Shown here: in pieces, positions 1 to 5,240 of the stretch | Layout: each line of letters starts with the position of its first letter | Numbering within the stretch: position 1 is the stretch's first letter | Assembly (NCBI GenBank): GCA_003139735.1 | Contig: PLGA01000630.1 | Location: forward strand, 1,266-6,505 | Reading direction: 5' to 3' | DNA: 5,240 nucleotides | DNA from: Bryobacterales bacterium | Lineage (GTDB): Bacteria > Acidobacteriota > Terriglobia > Bryobacterales > Bryobacteraceae | Position numbers and translations under genes: made by a program | The notes under the pieces: model-generated | The model's database searches: none | What the model saw: only the letters and a program-made list of their open reading frames with translations | What the model was told of the DNA's origin: nothing

Positions 1-566
1 CGCACGCAGCGATTGGCGAAGACGGCGTCGCCCACGGCCAGGGCTTCGTCCACGATCAAAATGTCCGGGTCCATATGCACCGCCACGGCGAACGCCAGGC
101 GCACCAGCATGCCGCTCGAGTAAGTCTTGACCGGCTGGTCGATGTAGTCCCCGATCTCGGCGAACTCCAGGATCTGGTCCAGCCTGGCCGACACTTCGCG
201 GGCCGTCAGGCCCAAAATGGCGCCGTTCAGAAACGCGTTCTGGCGGCCCGTGAATTCCGGGTTGAAGCCCGATCCCAATTCGAGCAGCGCCGTCACGCGG
301 CCGCGAATCGCCACCTCGCCCGCGGTCGGCTGAAGAATCCCCACCATCAGCTTCAGCAGCGTGCTCTTGCCCGATCCGTTCTCGCCCACGATGCAGAATG
401 TCTCGCCCTTGCGGATCTTCACCGAAACGTCGCGGATGGCCCAGTGTTCCCGGTGGTGCTGTCGGCGGCGCGGCGAAAAGAACTCCCGCAGCCGGTCTCC
501 CGGAGCGTCGTACAGGTGATACTTCTTGGAGACCCCCGACAGTTCGATCACGTCCATCGGCTGCAT
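1..566 (-). CDS. Polysaccharide/O-antigen ABC exporter ATP-binding protein (Wzt/TagH type), 3' end outside window
   Basis: Open reading frame of 188 codons that runs off the left edge without a stop. It encodes an ABC ATPase that would power export of a lipid-linked surface polysaccharide across the inner membrane with a Wzm-type permease, which is not in the window. Seen, counting from the ATG at 566: Walker A GENGSGKST (61-69), signature YSSGM (149-153) and Walker B with downstream acidic residues, ILIVDEALAVGD (169-180). Between them lies LELGSGFNPEFTGRQN (95-110). The basic stretch SPRRRQHHREHWAIRDVS (31-48), the YSSGM signature and the GFNPEFTGRQN segment are hallmarks of the Wzt/TagH/RfbE subfamily. 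An in-frame ATG at 557 is an equally good start; neither has a clear ribosome binding site. The start lies 4 bases after the methyltransferase stop, so the two genes are probably cotranscribed and translationally coupled. Any C-terminal glycan-binding domain is beyond the window. The ATPase family is secure; the exact glycan is unknown. Confidence 0.92.
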   Translation of the reverse strand, partial: MQPMDVIELSGVSKKYHLYDAPGDRLREFFSPRRRQHHREHWAIRDVSVKIRKGETFCIVGENGSGKSTLLKLMVGILQPTAGEVAIRGRVTALLELGSGFNPEFTGRQNAFLNGAILGLTAREVSARLDQILEFAEIGDYIDQPVKTYSSGMLVRLAFAVAVHMDPDILIVDEALAVGDAVFANRCV

Positions 567-570
567 CCGG

Positions 571-1353
571 CTAGGGTCGCATATATGCCGCGCAGACCAC
601 CCGTTTGCGGCGGCTGTGCTGTTCGTAGGCGCCCGGCGGCGGCTCGATAAACTCCGTACGCTTGAAGCCCGCCTGCCGCAGCATGAACTCCAGCGCCTTA
701 GGCGAGGGGCAGGTTGCCATCGGCGAGGCGCCGGTTTCCGTGTTCCGCGCGAAGAACTCGCCGGACTCGTCGATCAGCGCCAACACTCCCTGGTACGGCC
801 GCACCCAGTCGCGATATCCCCATTCGCTGACGCCTTCGACTTCCTCCACCACCTGCGTTTCCACCACGCACATCTCCGTCGTCACCGCGGCCATCTTGCG
901 CAGCGCCACCATGGGGCTTTCCAAATGGTAGAGCAGGCCAAGGAACAAGCACAGTTCGTATGTACCGTGCGTTTCCCTGCCAAGGTCCTCGCAATTGGCA
1001 CGCTCGTAGCCCACATTGGCAAGCCCCAATGTTTCGGCCACGAAGCGCGCCTTCCGCAGGTTCTCCTCGCGAACGTCCACGCCGCGGACTTCCCGCGCGC
1101 CCTTGCGCGCCATCGCCACCGAGTAGTAACCCTCGTGGCAGCCCACATCCAGGCAGCGCACCCGTCCCAGGTCCGCGCCGAAATGCGCGTCCACCGCGCG
1201 ATTCACCATCTCCAGACGCGTGGTGTGGATCCCCTGGACTTCCGCCGGCAGCGAGGACACGGTGCGTCCGTAGGCGCCCAAATCGAATTCGTAGAACCAG
1301 GGACCCAACTCCGCGATGCGTTGCTGGACTTCGGCTGCGGTCGTCAGTGGCAA
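571..1353 (-). CDS. Class I SAM-dependent methyltransferase, CmoB-like (DUF1698-type)
   Basis: A 260-residue protein with a Rossmann methyltransferase fold, presumably cytosolic. Seen: an N-terminal region with LGPWFYEFDLG (16-26), resembling the 'PWFH..dLG' entry of CmoB-like proteins; SAM-binding motif I LDVGCHEGYY (68-77); acidic motif II GVDV (91-94); NCEDLG (120-125); FLGLLYHLESP (137-147), matching the 'GVLYH..sP' motif of the CmoB family; and VVETQV (163-168). CmoB carboxymethylates tRNA wobble uridine, but many relatives of this size sit in glycan or natural-product clusters. The close coupling to a Wzt-type exporter ATPase favours methylation of a sugar or glycan precursor here; that is inference. 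The start is TTG at 1353: an in-frame TAG lies five codons upstream and no in-frame ATG occurs before residue 49. A second TTG at residue 16 is possible, but it would cut into the conserved N-terminus. No convincing Shine-Dalgarno sequence is visible. The gene begins 7 bases after the stop of a truncated vapC. Confidence 0.87.
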   Translation of the reverse strand: MPLTTAAEVQQRIAELGPWFYEFDLGAYGRTVSSLPAEVQGIHTTRLEMVNRAVDAHFGADLGRVRCLDVGCHEGYYSVAMARKGAREVRGVDVREENLRKARFVAETLGLANVGYERANCEDLGRETHGTYELCLFLGLLYHLESPMVALRKMAAVTTEMCVVETQVVEEVEGVSEWGYRDWVRPYQGVLALIDESGEFFARNTETGASPMATCPSPKALEFMLRQAGFKRTEFIEPPPGAYEQHSRRKRVVCAAYMRP

Positions 1354-1360
1354 GGAACCG

Positions 1361-1447
1361 TCATTCTAGCATGCGCCCGGCCGCTCGCTGATGGATGTGT
1401 CCCGCCGCCAGCGCTATCCAGACATTGACGTCAGGCAAGCAGGTCAT
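1361..1447 (-). pseudogene. Truncated VapC-type PIN-domain toxin (N-terminal 28 residues only)
   Basis: An ATG at 1447 opens a 28-codon frame overlapping the end of the antitoxin gene by 17 bases, the usual vapB-vapC arrangement. It begins MTCLPDVNVWIALAAG and continues HIHQRAAGRMLE before TGA at 1363-1361. This is the first strand and helix of a PIN domain. The pattern PDVNVW.ALA..H.H..AA is typical of VapC, and Asp6 is the first catalytic metal ligand. A full VapC is about 130 residues and needs at least two or three further acidic residues, none of which is present. The methyltransferase starts 7 bases downstream, so the rest of the toxin is missing, not merely frameshifted. The product cannot be an active RNase. 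I infer that a deletion removed the toxin and brought the methyltransferase up against its stub. The translated stub may still couple ribosomes into the next gene. Confidence 0.75.
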
Positions 1448-1667
1448 CGAGGTCGAATCCGGTGAGATCGAATTTGCGGCGGCTGCGCAGCCGGATCAAG
1501 GGGAGCCTCACGCGCCGCGCCGCTTGGCCGGCTTCGGCCGGGTTCCGGCTGGCGGTCCCGGCGTCGATGGCGCGCACTACCGCATCTTTGATGCCATCCC
1601 CCCGCAACGCTGCCAGCGCCTTGGTGCGCCGGAACCGATCGTCGGGCAGGTCCACCGTCGTCCTCAT
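1431..1667 (-). CDS. VapB-type ribbon-helix-helix antitoxin (toxin partner truncated)
   Basis: A 78-residue protein starting MRTTVDLPDDRFRRTKALAA. This is the classic short beta-strand plus two helices of a ribbon-helix-helix DNA-binding antitoxin (MetJ/Arc-like fold). The C-terminus, RRVRLPLIRLRSRRKFDLTG (51-70) followed by FDLDDLLA, matches the toxin-wrapping tail common in VapB antitoxins of this group (VRFPLI...lDLT...i..LL). The protein therefore looks complete at both ends. Such antitoxins bind an operator at their own promoter and neutralise a VapC RNase. Here the overlapping vapC is reduced to 28 codons, so this is an orphan antitoxin in practice. The ATG at 1667 is the family's usual start; upstream DNA is AT-rich and without a strong ribosome binding site. 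If it still binds DNA it could autoregulate a transcript continuing into the methyltransferase and exporter genes, which is inference. Family assignment is good; current function is uncertain. Confidence 0.82.
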   Translation of the reverse strand: MRTTVDLPDDRFRRTKALAALRGDGIKDAVVRAIDAGTASRNPAEAGQAARRVRLPLIRLRSRRKFDLTGFDLDDLLA

Positions 1668-1688
1668 ACTTACATAATTTCATAAACA
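1665..1688 (-). promoter_or_regulatory. AT-rich vapB leader with iterated TATG steps, candidate promoter/operator
   Basis: In an otherwise GC-rich window this pocket is AT-rich. Read on the minus strand it contains TATGAAAT, TATGTAAG and TATGAGGA in direct succession, so TATG recurs exactly every 8 bases and the third copy holds the vapB start codon. VapB-type proteins normally bind short repeated or inverted boxes at this location, and AT-rich DNA just upstream of a start is also where a -10 element would lie. I cannot identify a convincing -35 and -10 pair, and part of the repeat could be chance. Confidence 0.3.
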
Positions 1689-1774
1689 CATTGGACGGCG
1701 CGTCGTTCGTTTCGGGATCCTCGCCGATCGCGCGCCTCGCTGGCGCACGCGTCCGCTTTGGCCTACCCTGAAGA
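1668..1774. other. Divergent intergenic region between vapB and the MutS-like gene
   Basis: This 107-base gap separates the leftward vapB operon from the rightward MutS-like gene and must hold the promoters for both if neither is read through from further away. Apart from the AT-rich part next to vapB it is GC-rich with scattered GATC, CGCG and GCGC elements. TTGGAC at 1691-1696 could be a plus-strand -35, but no matching -10 is evident. I see no terminator, RNA gene or long palindrome. Confidence 0.4.
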
Positions 1775-3667
1775 TTGCATCCAGCCCAGCCCGAAGATCC
1801 GCTCGCCCACTACCGGGAGAAAGCCGCCGGCCTGCTCGCAGCCTTCGGCGCCGCCGTTCGCCGAGTCCGCCAGTTCCAGGTTTGCCTCGTCATACTGGGG
1901 TCGGCCCTGTTTGCCGGCTTAATTCTCACTCGCACTCACCCCTCCATCCCGTTGTGGCCTCTTGTTCCCGTGCTCGCGCTTGCCTCGCTGGCAGTGCTCG
2001 GCCTGCGAAATGCCAGCGCCAGGTCCGCCGCACTCTATCGGCTCCGCGGCTACTATGAGACTGGCATCGCGCGCCTCACTTACGACTGGGATTCGCTTCC
2101 GCCCGGCGAAGAGTATCTCGAACCCCGCCACTTGTATGCCGCCGATCTGAACCTGTTCGGACGCGGCTCGCTCTATCAGCTCCTCTCCTCCGCCCGCACT
2201 CGCGCCGGCAGGGACACCCTGGCGCGCTGGATGAAGGAACCCGCTTCCATCGAGGAAGCCCGCGCTCGCGCCGCGGCCGTGCGTGAGTTGTGGTCCCGCG
2301 TGGATCTCCGCGACGCGCTCGCCGCCGCCGGCCCGTCCAAGTCCGCGGATTTCCGCCTGGAGACCTTCCGCGAATGGGTCCAGTCGGCGCCCCCGGATTT
2401 CCCCGCCTGGGCTCCTTGGGCCGCGCTGCTTCTGGGCTCCGCTGTTCTGTTAGTCGCCGGGGCATGTTTGGTCCAATGGTCGCTGCAACTGCTGGCCAAC
2501 CCGTATGTCGCGGCGCTCCTCGGCTTGGAAGCCGGCTTTTCGCTCTTGTTCTTCCATCGCGTCCGCGCCGTTTTAAAGTCGCTGAGGGTTCCGTCCGCCG
2601 AATTGCCCGTGGCGTGCGATGTAGTCCGCATCCTCGAAGAGCGCCGCTTCACCGCGCCCAAACTGGTCTCGCTTTCCGAATGTCTCAGGCTCGGGCATGC
2701 TTCCGCCAGCCGCGAATTGGGGCGTCTCATGCGCCTGGTCACTCTGCTCGGCGCGCGCGACAACGCCATGTTCATGCTGCCTTCCTACTTCCTGCTTTGG
2801 GGTACGCAATTCGCCATGGCCATCTGCCGCTGGCGCCGCGTCCACGGCGCGCGCCTGCTTGCCTGGCTCGAAGCTGTGGGGGAATTCGAAGCGCTTGTGT
2901 GTCTCGCCACCTATGCCTGCGAACACCCGCGCGATCCGTTTCCGGAGTTCTGCGAAGGTGGACCTCTCCTCGATGGGCAGGGAATCGGCCACCCGCTCCT
3001 CGATGAGGCGGTTTGCGTCCGCAACGATTTCCAATTGGGAAACTCGCCCCGGTTCGTAGTCGTCAGCGGCTCGAATATGTCCGGAAAGAGCACCTTCCTG
3101 CGCGCCGTGGCGCTCAACGCCGTGCTGGCTCGCATGGGAGCGCCCGTGTGCTGCGCCCGCCTGAAGCTCTCCAATCTGCAAGTCGGCGCCTCCATCCTGG
3201 TTCACGATTCCCTGGCCGACGGCCGCTCCCATTTCTTCGCCGAATTGGATCGTCTGCGCCAGTTGATCGACGCCGCCGGCCGTGCGCCGCTACTGTATGT
3301 GGTCGACGAGATTCTGATCGGAACCAACTCCCGCGACCGCCGCATCGCCACCGAATGGGTGATCCGCGCGCTGGCCGCCCGCGGCGCCGTGGGATTAATT
3401 TCCACTCACGACCTGGCGCTCTCCGAAATCGTGGACGCCCCCGGTTTCGACGGACGGAATCTCCACTTTGCCGATACCGGGGACCCGAGCGGCCTTTCCT
3501 TCGACTACCGTCTCAGGTCTGGCGTGGTCGAACGCTCCAACGCGCTGAACATCGTTCGCCATCTCGGAATCGAGATCGTGGATGCGCCGCTCAGCGCTGA
3601 AACATCGAAATCCCCGCCACCCCCGCCGCTCCCGCCGCCAGGCACGCCGGCGTGTTCTCCGTTGTGA
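1775..3667 (+). CDS. Membrane-associated MutS-family ATPase without mismatch-recognition domain
   Basis: A 630-residue protein with the MutS core and ATPase but no N-terminal mismatch-binding domain (no Phe-X-Glu wedge). Order: short cytosolic N-terminus; hydrophobic segments at about 36-52 and 58-77; a MutS core-like start [20 protein letters not shown] (124-143) resembling 'DLFG..SLf.lL..t.T'; two further hydrophobic segments at about 212-233 and 243-260; helical region; then the ATPase. Walker A is [10 protein letters not shown] (431-440, canonical TGPNMGGKST), Walker [18 protein letters not shown] (506-522), H-loop STHDLALSE (543-551), and a terminal NIVRHLGI (592-599) resembling the MutS dimer-interface helix. 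GIGHPLLD (403-410) matches the 'aRHP.l' entry to domain V. Related proteins in several phyla are annotated as MutS-domain proteins with no proven role, so canonical mismatch repair should not be assumed. The start is TTG at 1775 because an in-frame TGA lies just upstream and no early ATG exists; the ribosome binding site is weak. The last ~26 residues (proline-rich) overprint the convergent ThiE/TenI gene. Confidence 0.85.
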   Translation: MHPAQPEDPLAHYREKAAGLLAAFGAAVRRVRQFQVCLVILGSALFAGLILTRTHPSIPLWPLVPVLALASLAVLGLRNASARSAALYRLRGYYETGIARLTYDWDSLPPGEEYLEPRHLYAADLNLFGRGSLYQLLSSARTRAGRDTLARWMKEPASIEEARARAAAVRELWSRVDLRDALAAAGPSKSADFRLETFREWVQSAPPDFPAWAPWAALLLGSAVLLVAGACLVQWSLQLLANPYVAALLGLEAGFSLLFFHRVRAVLKSLRVPSAELPVACDVVRILEERRFTAPKLVSLSECLRLGHASASRELGRLMRLVTLLGARDNAMFMLPSYFLLWGTQFAMAICRWRRVHGARLLAWLEAVGEFEALVCLATYACEHPRDPFPEFCEGGPLLDGQGIGHPLLDEAVCVRNDFQLGNSPRFVVVSGSNMSGKSTFLRAVALNAVLARMGAPVCCARLKLSNLQVGASILVHDSLADGRSHFFAELDRLRQLIDAAGRAPLLYVVDEILIGTNSRDRRIATEWVIRALAARGAVGLISTHDLALSEIVDAPGFDGRNLHFADTGDPSGLSFDYRLRSGVVERSNALNIVRHLGIEIVDAPLSAETSKSPPPPPLPPPGTPACSPL

Positions 3668-4154
3668 TCCCGCCCAGCGCCAGCACCGGAATCGTCGCCG
3701 CCTGCGCCGCTTCCGCCAGCCCGCCGAGCCCCATCGGCTCCCCGTAACCGGCCTTCGACGCAGTATGGAACACCGGGCCGAACACCGCGAAATCCGCTCC
3801 TTCGGCCTCCGCCGCGCGCACTTCGCCCACGGAATGCGTCGAAACGCCGATCAGGAAGCCCGGTGGCGTAATGGCCCGCAGCGCCGCCGGGGCAATCGCG
3901 TGGGCCGGCAAGTGAACGCCGTGCGCCCCGCAAGCCATGGCGATGTCTGCGCGCGAATTCACCAGGATCCGCGCCCCCAGCGGATTCGGCAGCGCCAATA
4001 CGCGCCGCACCAACTCGCACAGCTCGCGCGCCGTCAAATCCTTCTCGCGTACTTGAATCCTCTCCACGCCCTCCAGCAGCGCCCGCGCCACAAACCCCAA
4101 CAGCCGTTCCACTCCGCCCGCCGCCCGCCGGTCCGTAATGTAGTACCGCAACAT
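3591..4154 (-). CDS. ThiE/TenI-family protein (thiamine phosphate synthase-like, probably TenI-like)
   Basis: A 187-residue TIM-barrel protein of the thiamine phosphate synthase/TenI family, cytosolic, acting in thiamine synthesis. Seen: [10 protein letters not shown] (1-10); RIQVREKDL (32-40), phosphate/pyrimidine-site residues; [10 protein letters not shown] (63-72); [11 protein letters not shown] (79-89); LIGVSTHS (101-108); [16 protein letters not shown] (125-140); and the LALGGI phosphate loop (158-163). In ThiE the third motif normally reads 'NDR.DlA' and the fourth 'GVHLGQ.D'. Here the metal-binding aspartates are replaced (N66-S67; HLPAHA), and the HLP-type motif resembles TenI, the thiazole tautomerase. 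The enzyme may therefore be a tautomerase, or a divergent ThiE. The start is ATG 4154, where family homology begins; the frame extends upstream inside modC but carries nothing family-like there. It lies 14 bases after the modC stop, probably in one operon. The C-terminus ([10 protein letters not shown]) ends early for the family and overlaps the MutS-like gene by 77 bases. Confidence 0.85.
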   Translation of the reverse strand: MLRYYITDRRAAGGVERLLGFVARALLEGVERIQVREKDLTARELCELVRRVLALPNPLGARILVNSRADIAMACGAHGVHLPAHAIAPAALRAITPPGFLIGVSTHSVGEVRAAEAEGADFAVFGPVFHTASKAGYGEPMGLGGLAEAAQAATIPVLALGGITTENTPACLAAGAAGVAGISMFQR

Positions 4155-4168
4155 CGCTGGCGCGGGCC

Positions 4169-5197
4169 TCACAGCACCCGCACCTTCTCCGCCACAAACT
4201 CCACCTGCCAGCTCTTGCTGTCCTTCTTCCCTTCGTATTCCTCGTTCGGAACATCCACGAAGATCCCGCCCGCAAACTCCATCCGTACCGTCCGTACGCC
4301 CCGCGAGACGCGCACCAGTTCCACCGGAACCGCATTGTTCCGCCGCTCCGTTTCGCCCGCGTGGACCCGCAAGTCCTCCGCCCAAACCGTCACCCAGACG
4401 CGGTCCCCACGGAAATGCCCCGGCGCATAGGGGCCGTTAATGGCGAAACCGGAAAACTCCAGCCGGCTGCTGTTCCGCCCCGGGTCGAGCGCCGCAATGC
4501 TGCACTCGAAAACATTGGGGATGCCCAACACCCGCGCCGCATCCACCGATTCGGGCCGGTCCAGAACGCCCCTCGGCGGCCCGCTCTGAACCATGCGCCC
4601 CGCATCCAGCAGAATCAGCCGCTCGGCCGCCGCCGAGCACAGGTCCAGGTCGTTCGTCACCAGCAAAATGGGCCCCGGAAACGCCTCGCGGATCGTCCGC
4701 AGCAGAGCCTCGCCGCAGCCGCGCTCGTCGAGCAGCAGCAGTTTCGGGGAGGAAAGCAGGGCTCGCGCCACCGCGCCGCGCAATTTCTCGGGCGGCCCGA
4801 TCTCCTGCGGACGCTTTGCAGCCGCGGCGCCAAGCTGAAACCGCTCCAGCGCTTCCGCCACGCGCCGCGTTCGTTCCACCCGCGGGCTGCGATGCGCCGC
4901 AAACGCCAGGTTCTGCCGCAGCGTCATGTGCGGGAACAGCCCGTCGCGCTGCGCCACGTACCCGCAGGCGCGCCGGTGCGGCGGGACCGAGACCTGCGCA
5001 GCCGCGTCGAACAACAGCGCGTCGTCCACCAGAATGCGCCCCGAATCCGGCGTCGCGAAGCCCGCAAGCGCCTCCAGGATCAGCGTCTTTCCCGCTCCCG
5101 AGGGACCGAACAGCGCCGTCACTCCCGGCGGGACCGAAAACTCCACATCGAGCGAAATGCCGCCCGCCGTCTTCTTCCCGATCCGCGCGCTAGTCAT
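4169..5197 (-). CDS. modC: ModC-like molybdate ABC transporter ATP-binding protein with degenerate catalytic motifs
   Basis: A 342-residue ABC ATPase with a C-terminal TOBE/MOP-like domain, expected to sit under a ModB permease and drive molybdate (or tungstate) import. Seen: Walker A GPSGAGKT (31-38); [20 protein letters not shown] (61-80) then Q-loop [12 protein letters not shown] (81-92), typical of ModC; Walker B LLLLDE (153-158); and a C-terminal regulatory region (about 228-342) with [11 protein letters not shown] and [10 protein letters not shown]. Oddities: the signature is [15 protein letters not shown] (133-147) where LSGGEKQR is expected; after LLLLDE the usual 'PLSALD...' D-loop is missing and the segment is about ten residues short; and the H-loop reads VTNDLDL (180-186), with Asn182 for the catalytic switch His. 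ATP binding may survive, but hydrolysis should be impaired. The frame is intact and the flanking motifs are well kept, so this is not an obvious pseudogene. The ATG at 5197 overlaps a possible upstream stop as ATGA. Other anion importers of the CysA/FbpC type are the alternative to ModC. Confidence 0.78.
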   Translation of the reverse strand: MTSARIGKKTAGGISLDVEFSVPPGVTALFGPSGAGKTLILEALAGFATPDSGRILVDDALLFDAAAQVSVPPHRRACGYVAQRDGLFPHMTLRQNLAFAAHRSPRVERTRRVAEALERFQLGAAAAKRPQEIGPPEKLRGAVARALLSSPKLLLLDERGCGEALLRTIREAFPGPILLVTNDLDLCSAAAERLILLDAGRMVQSGPPRGVLDRPESVDAARVLGIPNVFECSIAALDPGRNSSRLEFSGFAINGPYAPGHFRGDRVWVTVWAEDLRVHAGETERRNNAVPVELVRVSRGVRTVRMEFAGGIFVDVPNEEYEGKKDSKSWQVEFVAEKVRVL

Positions 5198-5240
5198 GCT
5201 CTAGCCTGCCTGCGCTCCAATCTGCGCCTCCGATCTGCGC
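5194..5240 (-). CDS. 3' tip of an upstream gene, possibly modB (partial)
   Basis: Minus-strand DNA upstream of modC is open to the right edge. One frame ends [14 protein letters not shown] with TGA at 5196-5194, giving a four-base ATGA overlap with the modC start. A very basic end would suit the cytosolic tail of a permease such as ModB, which commonly precedes ModC. A second frame ends RRSEAQIGAQAG with TAG at 5204-5202, also compatible with a tightly coupled upstream gene. Fifteen codons are too few to choose between them, and identity as modB rests on gene order alone. Confidence 0.3.
   Translation of the reverse strand, partial: ADRRRRLERRQARA
5215..5240. repeat. Two tandem copies of a 13-base unit at the right edge
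   Basis: CTCCAATCTGCGC (5215-5227) is followed directly by CTCCGATCTGCGC (5228-5240), differing at one base. The window ends at the second copy, so further copies to the right cannot be excluded. The unit length is not a multiple of three, so an overlapping coding frame reads each copy differently. Confidence 0.6.

Noticed and set aside
75..650. A 191-codon plus-strand open frame
   Set aside because: It is antisense to the Wzt-type ATPase, which shows Walker A, signature and Walker B in the other strand; the plus-strand product is low-complexity and unrecognisable.
1344..1364. ATG at 1364, overlapping the vapC stub stop as ATGA, as the methyltransferase start
   Set aside because: It is out of frame with the methyltransferase and ends after six codons (MTVPCH). 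The methyltransferase frame has a TAG upstream, so TTG at 1353 is the first usable start.
526..1428. A 300-codon plus-strand open frame
   Set aside because: It is antisense to the methyltransferase and VapB/VapC stub, its protein is His/Arg/Ala-rich without any recognisable motif, and the opposite frame has clear family motifs. It is a shadow frame typical of GC-rich DNA.
1444..1689. An 81-codon minus-strand frame (MFMKLCKYED...) overlapping vapB
   Set aside because: It is out of frame with the clear VapB family sequence MRTTVDLPDD and ends in an Arg/Pro-rich shadow product.
1775..3667. Annotation of the plus-strand gene as the mismatch repair protein MutS
   Set aside because: The mismatch-recognition and connector domains are missing, hydrophobic segments are present, and the total length is well below the 850 or so residues of MutS1. 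No Smr domain is present either, so MutS2 does not fit.
3587..3670. A bidirectional terminator between the convergent genes
   Set aside because: The genes overlap and I find no GC-rich hairpin followed by a T-run on either strand.
3505..4335. A 276-codon minus-strand open frame across modC, the ThiE/TenI gene and the MutS-like 3' end
   Set aside because: The product is Gly/Arg/Ala-rich, crosses three genes out of frame and contains no motif.
4155..4385. A 77-residue N-terminal extension of the ThiE/TenI protein to an ATG at 4385
   Set aside because: The extension lies inside the modC coding region in another frame and is Gly/Arg-rich; ThiE/TenI proteins start with the YYITDR strand, which the ATG at 4154 supplies.

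Overview
The window is high in G+C (roughly two thirds by eye) and gene-dense. It looks like a chromosomal stretch from a GC-rich soil-type bacterium. The gene styles fit Acidobacteriota (Solibacter/Bryobacter-like): a membrane-anchored MutS-like ATPase, a short ThiE/TenI protein, a VapBC module and TTG starts. That placement is an impression from gene style, not the result of a search.

Left part, 1-1667, all on the minus strand and transcribed leftwards. A VapB-type antitoxin (1667-1431) is overlapped by the start of its VapC toxin. The toxin stops after 28 codons (1447-1361), so only the N-terminus of the PIN domain remains. Seven bases later a CmoB-like SAM-dependent methyltransferase begins (1353-571), and four bases after that a Wzt/TagH-type polysaccharide-export ATPase (566 to beyond base 1). 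The last two genes probably act in building or exporting a surface glycan. The antitoxin and toxin stub sit directly upstream, in the position of a leader to that operon.

Middle, 1668-3667. A 107-base divergent intergenic region with an AT-rich pocket separates vapB from a plus-strand, 630-residue, membrane-associated MutS-family ATPase. This protein has the MutS core and ATPase motifs but lacks the mismatch-recognition domain. Its 3' end runs 77 bases into the convergent gene and there encodes a proline-rich tail.

Right part, 3591-5240, all on the minus strand. This is a probable molybdate transporter operon entering from the right edge: the 3' tip of an upstream gene (possibly modB), then a ModC-like ATPase (5197-4169), then a ThiE/TenI-family protein (4154-3591) 14 bases later. 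The ModC-like protein keeps Walker A and Walker B, but its signature motif, D-loop and H-loop histidine are all altered. The ThiE/TenI protein lacks the two acidic residues I recall as metal ligands in ThiE, and looks more like TenI.

I see no RNA gene, CRISPR array, insertion sequence or strong terminator. No stretch longer than about 110 bases lacks a gene. The most unusual items are the amputated vapC in front of the glycan genes, the ModC with degenerate catalytic motifs, and the overprinted tail of the MutS-like gene.
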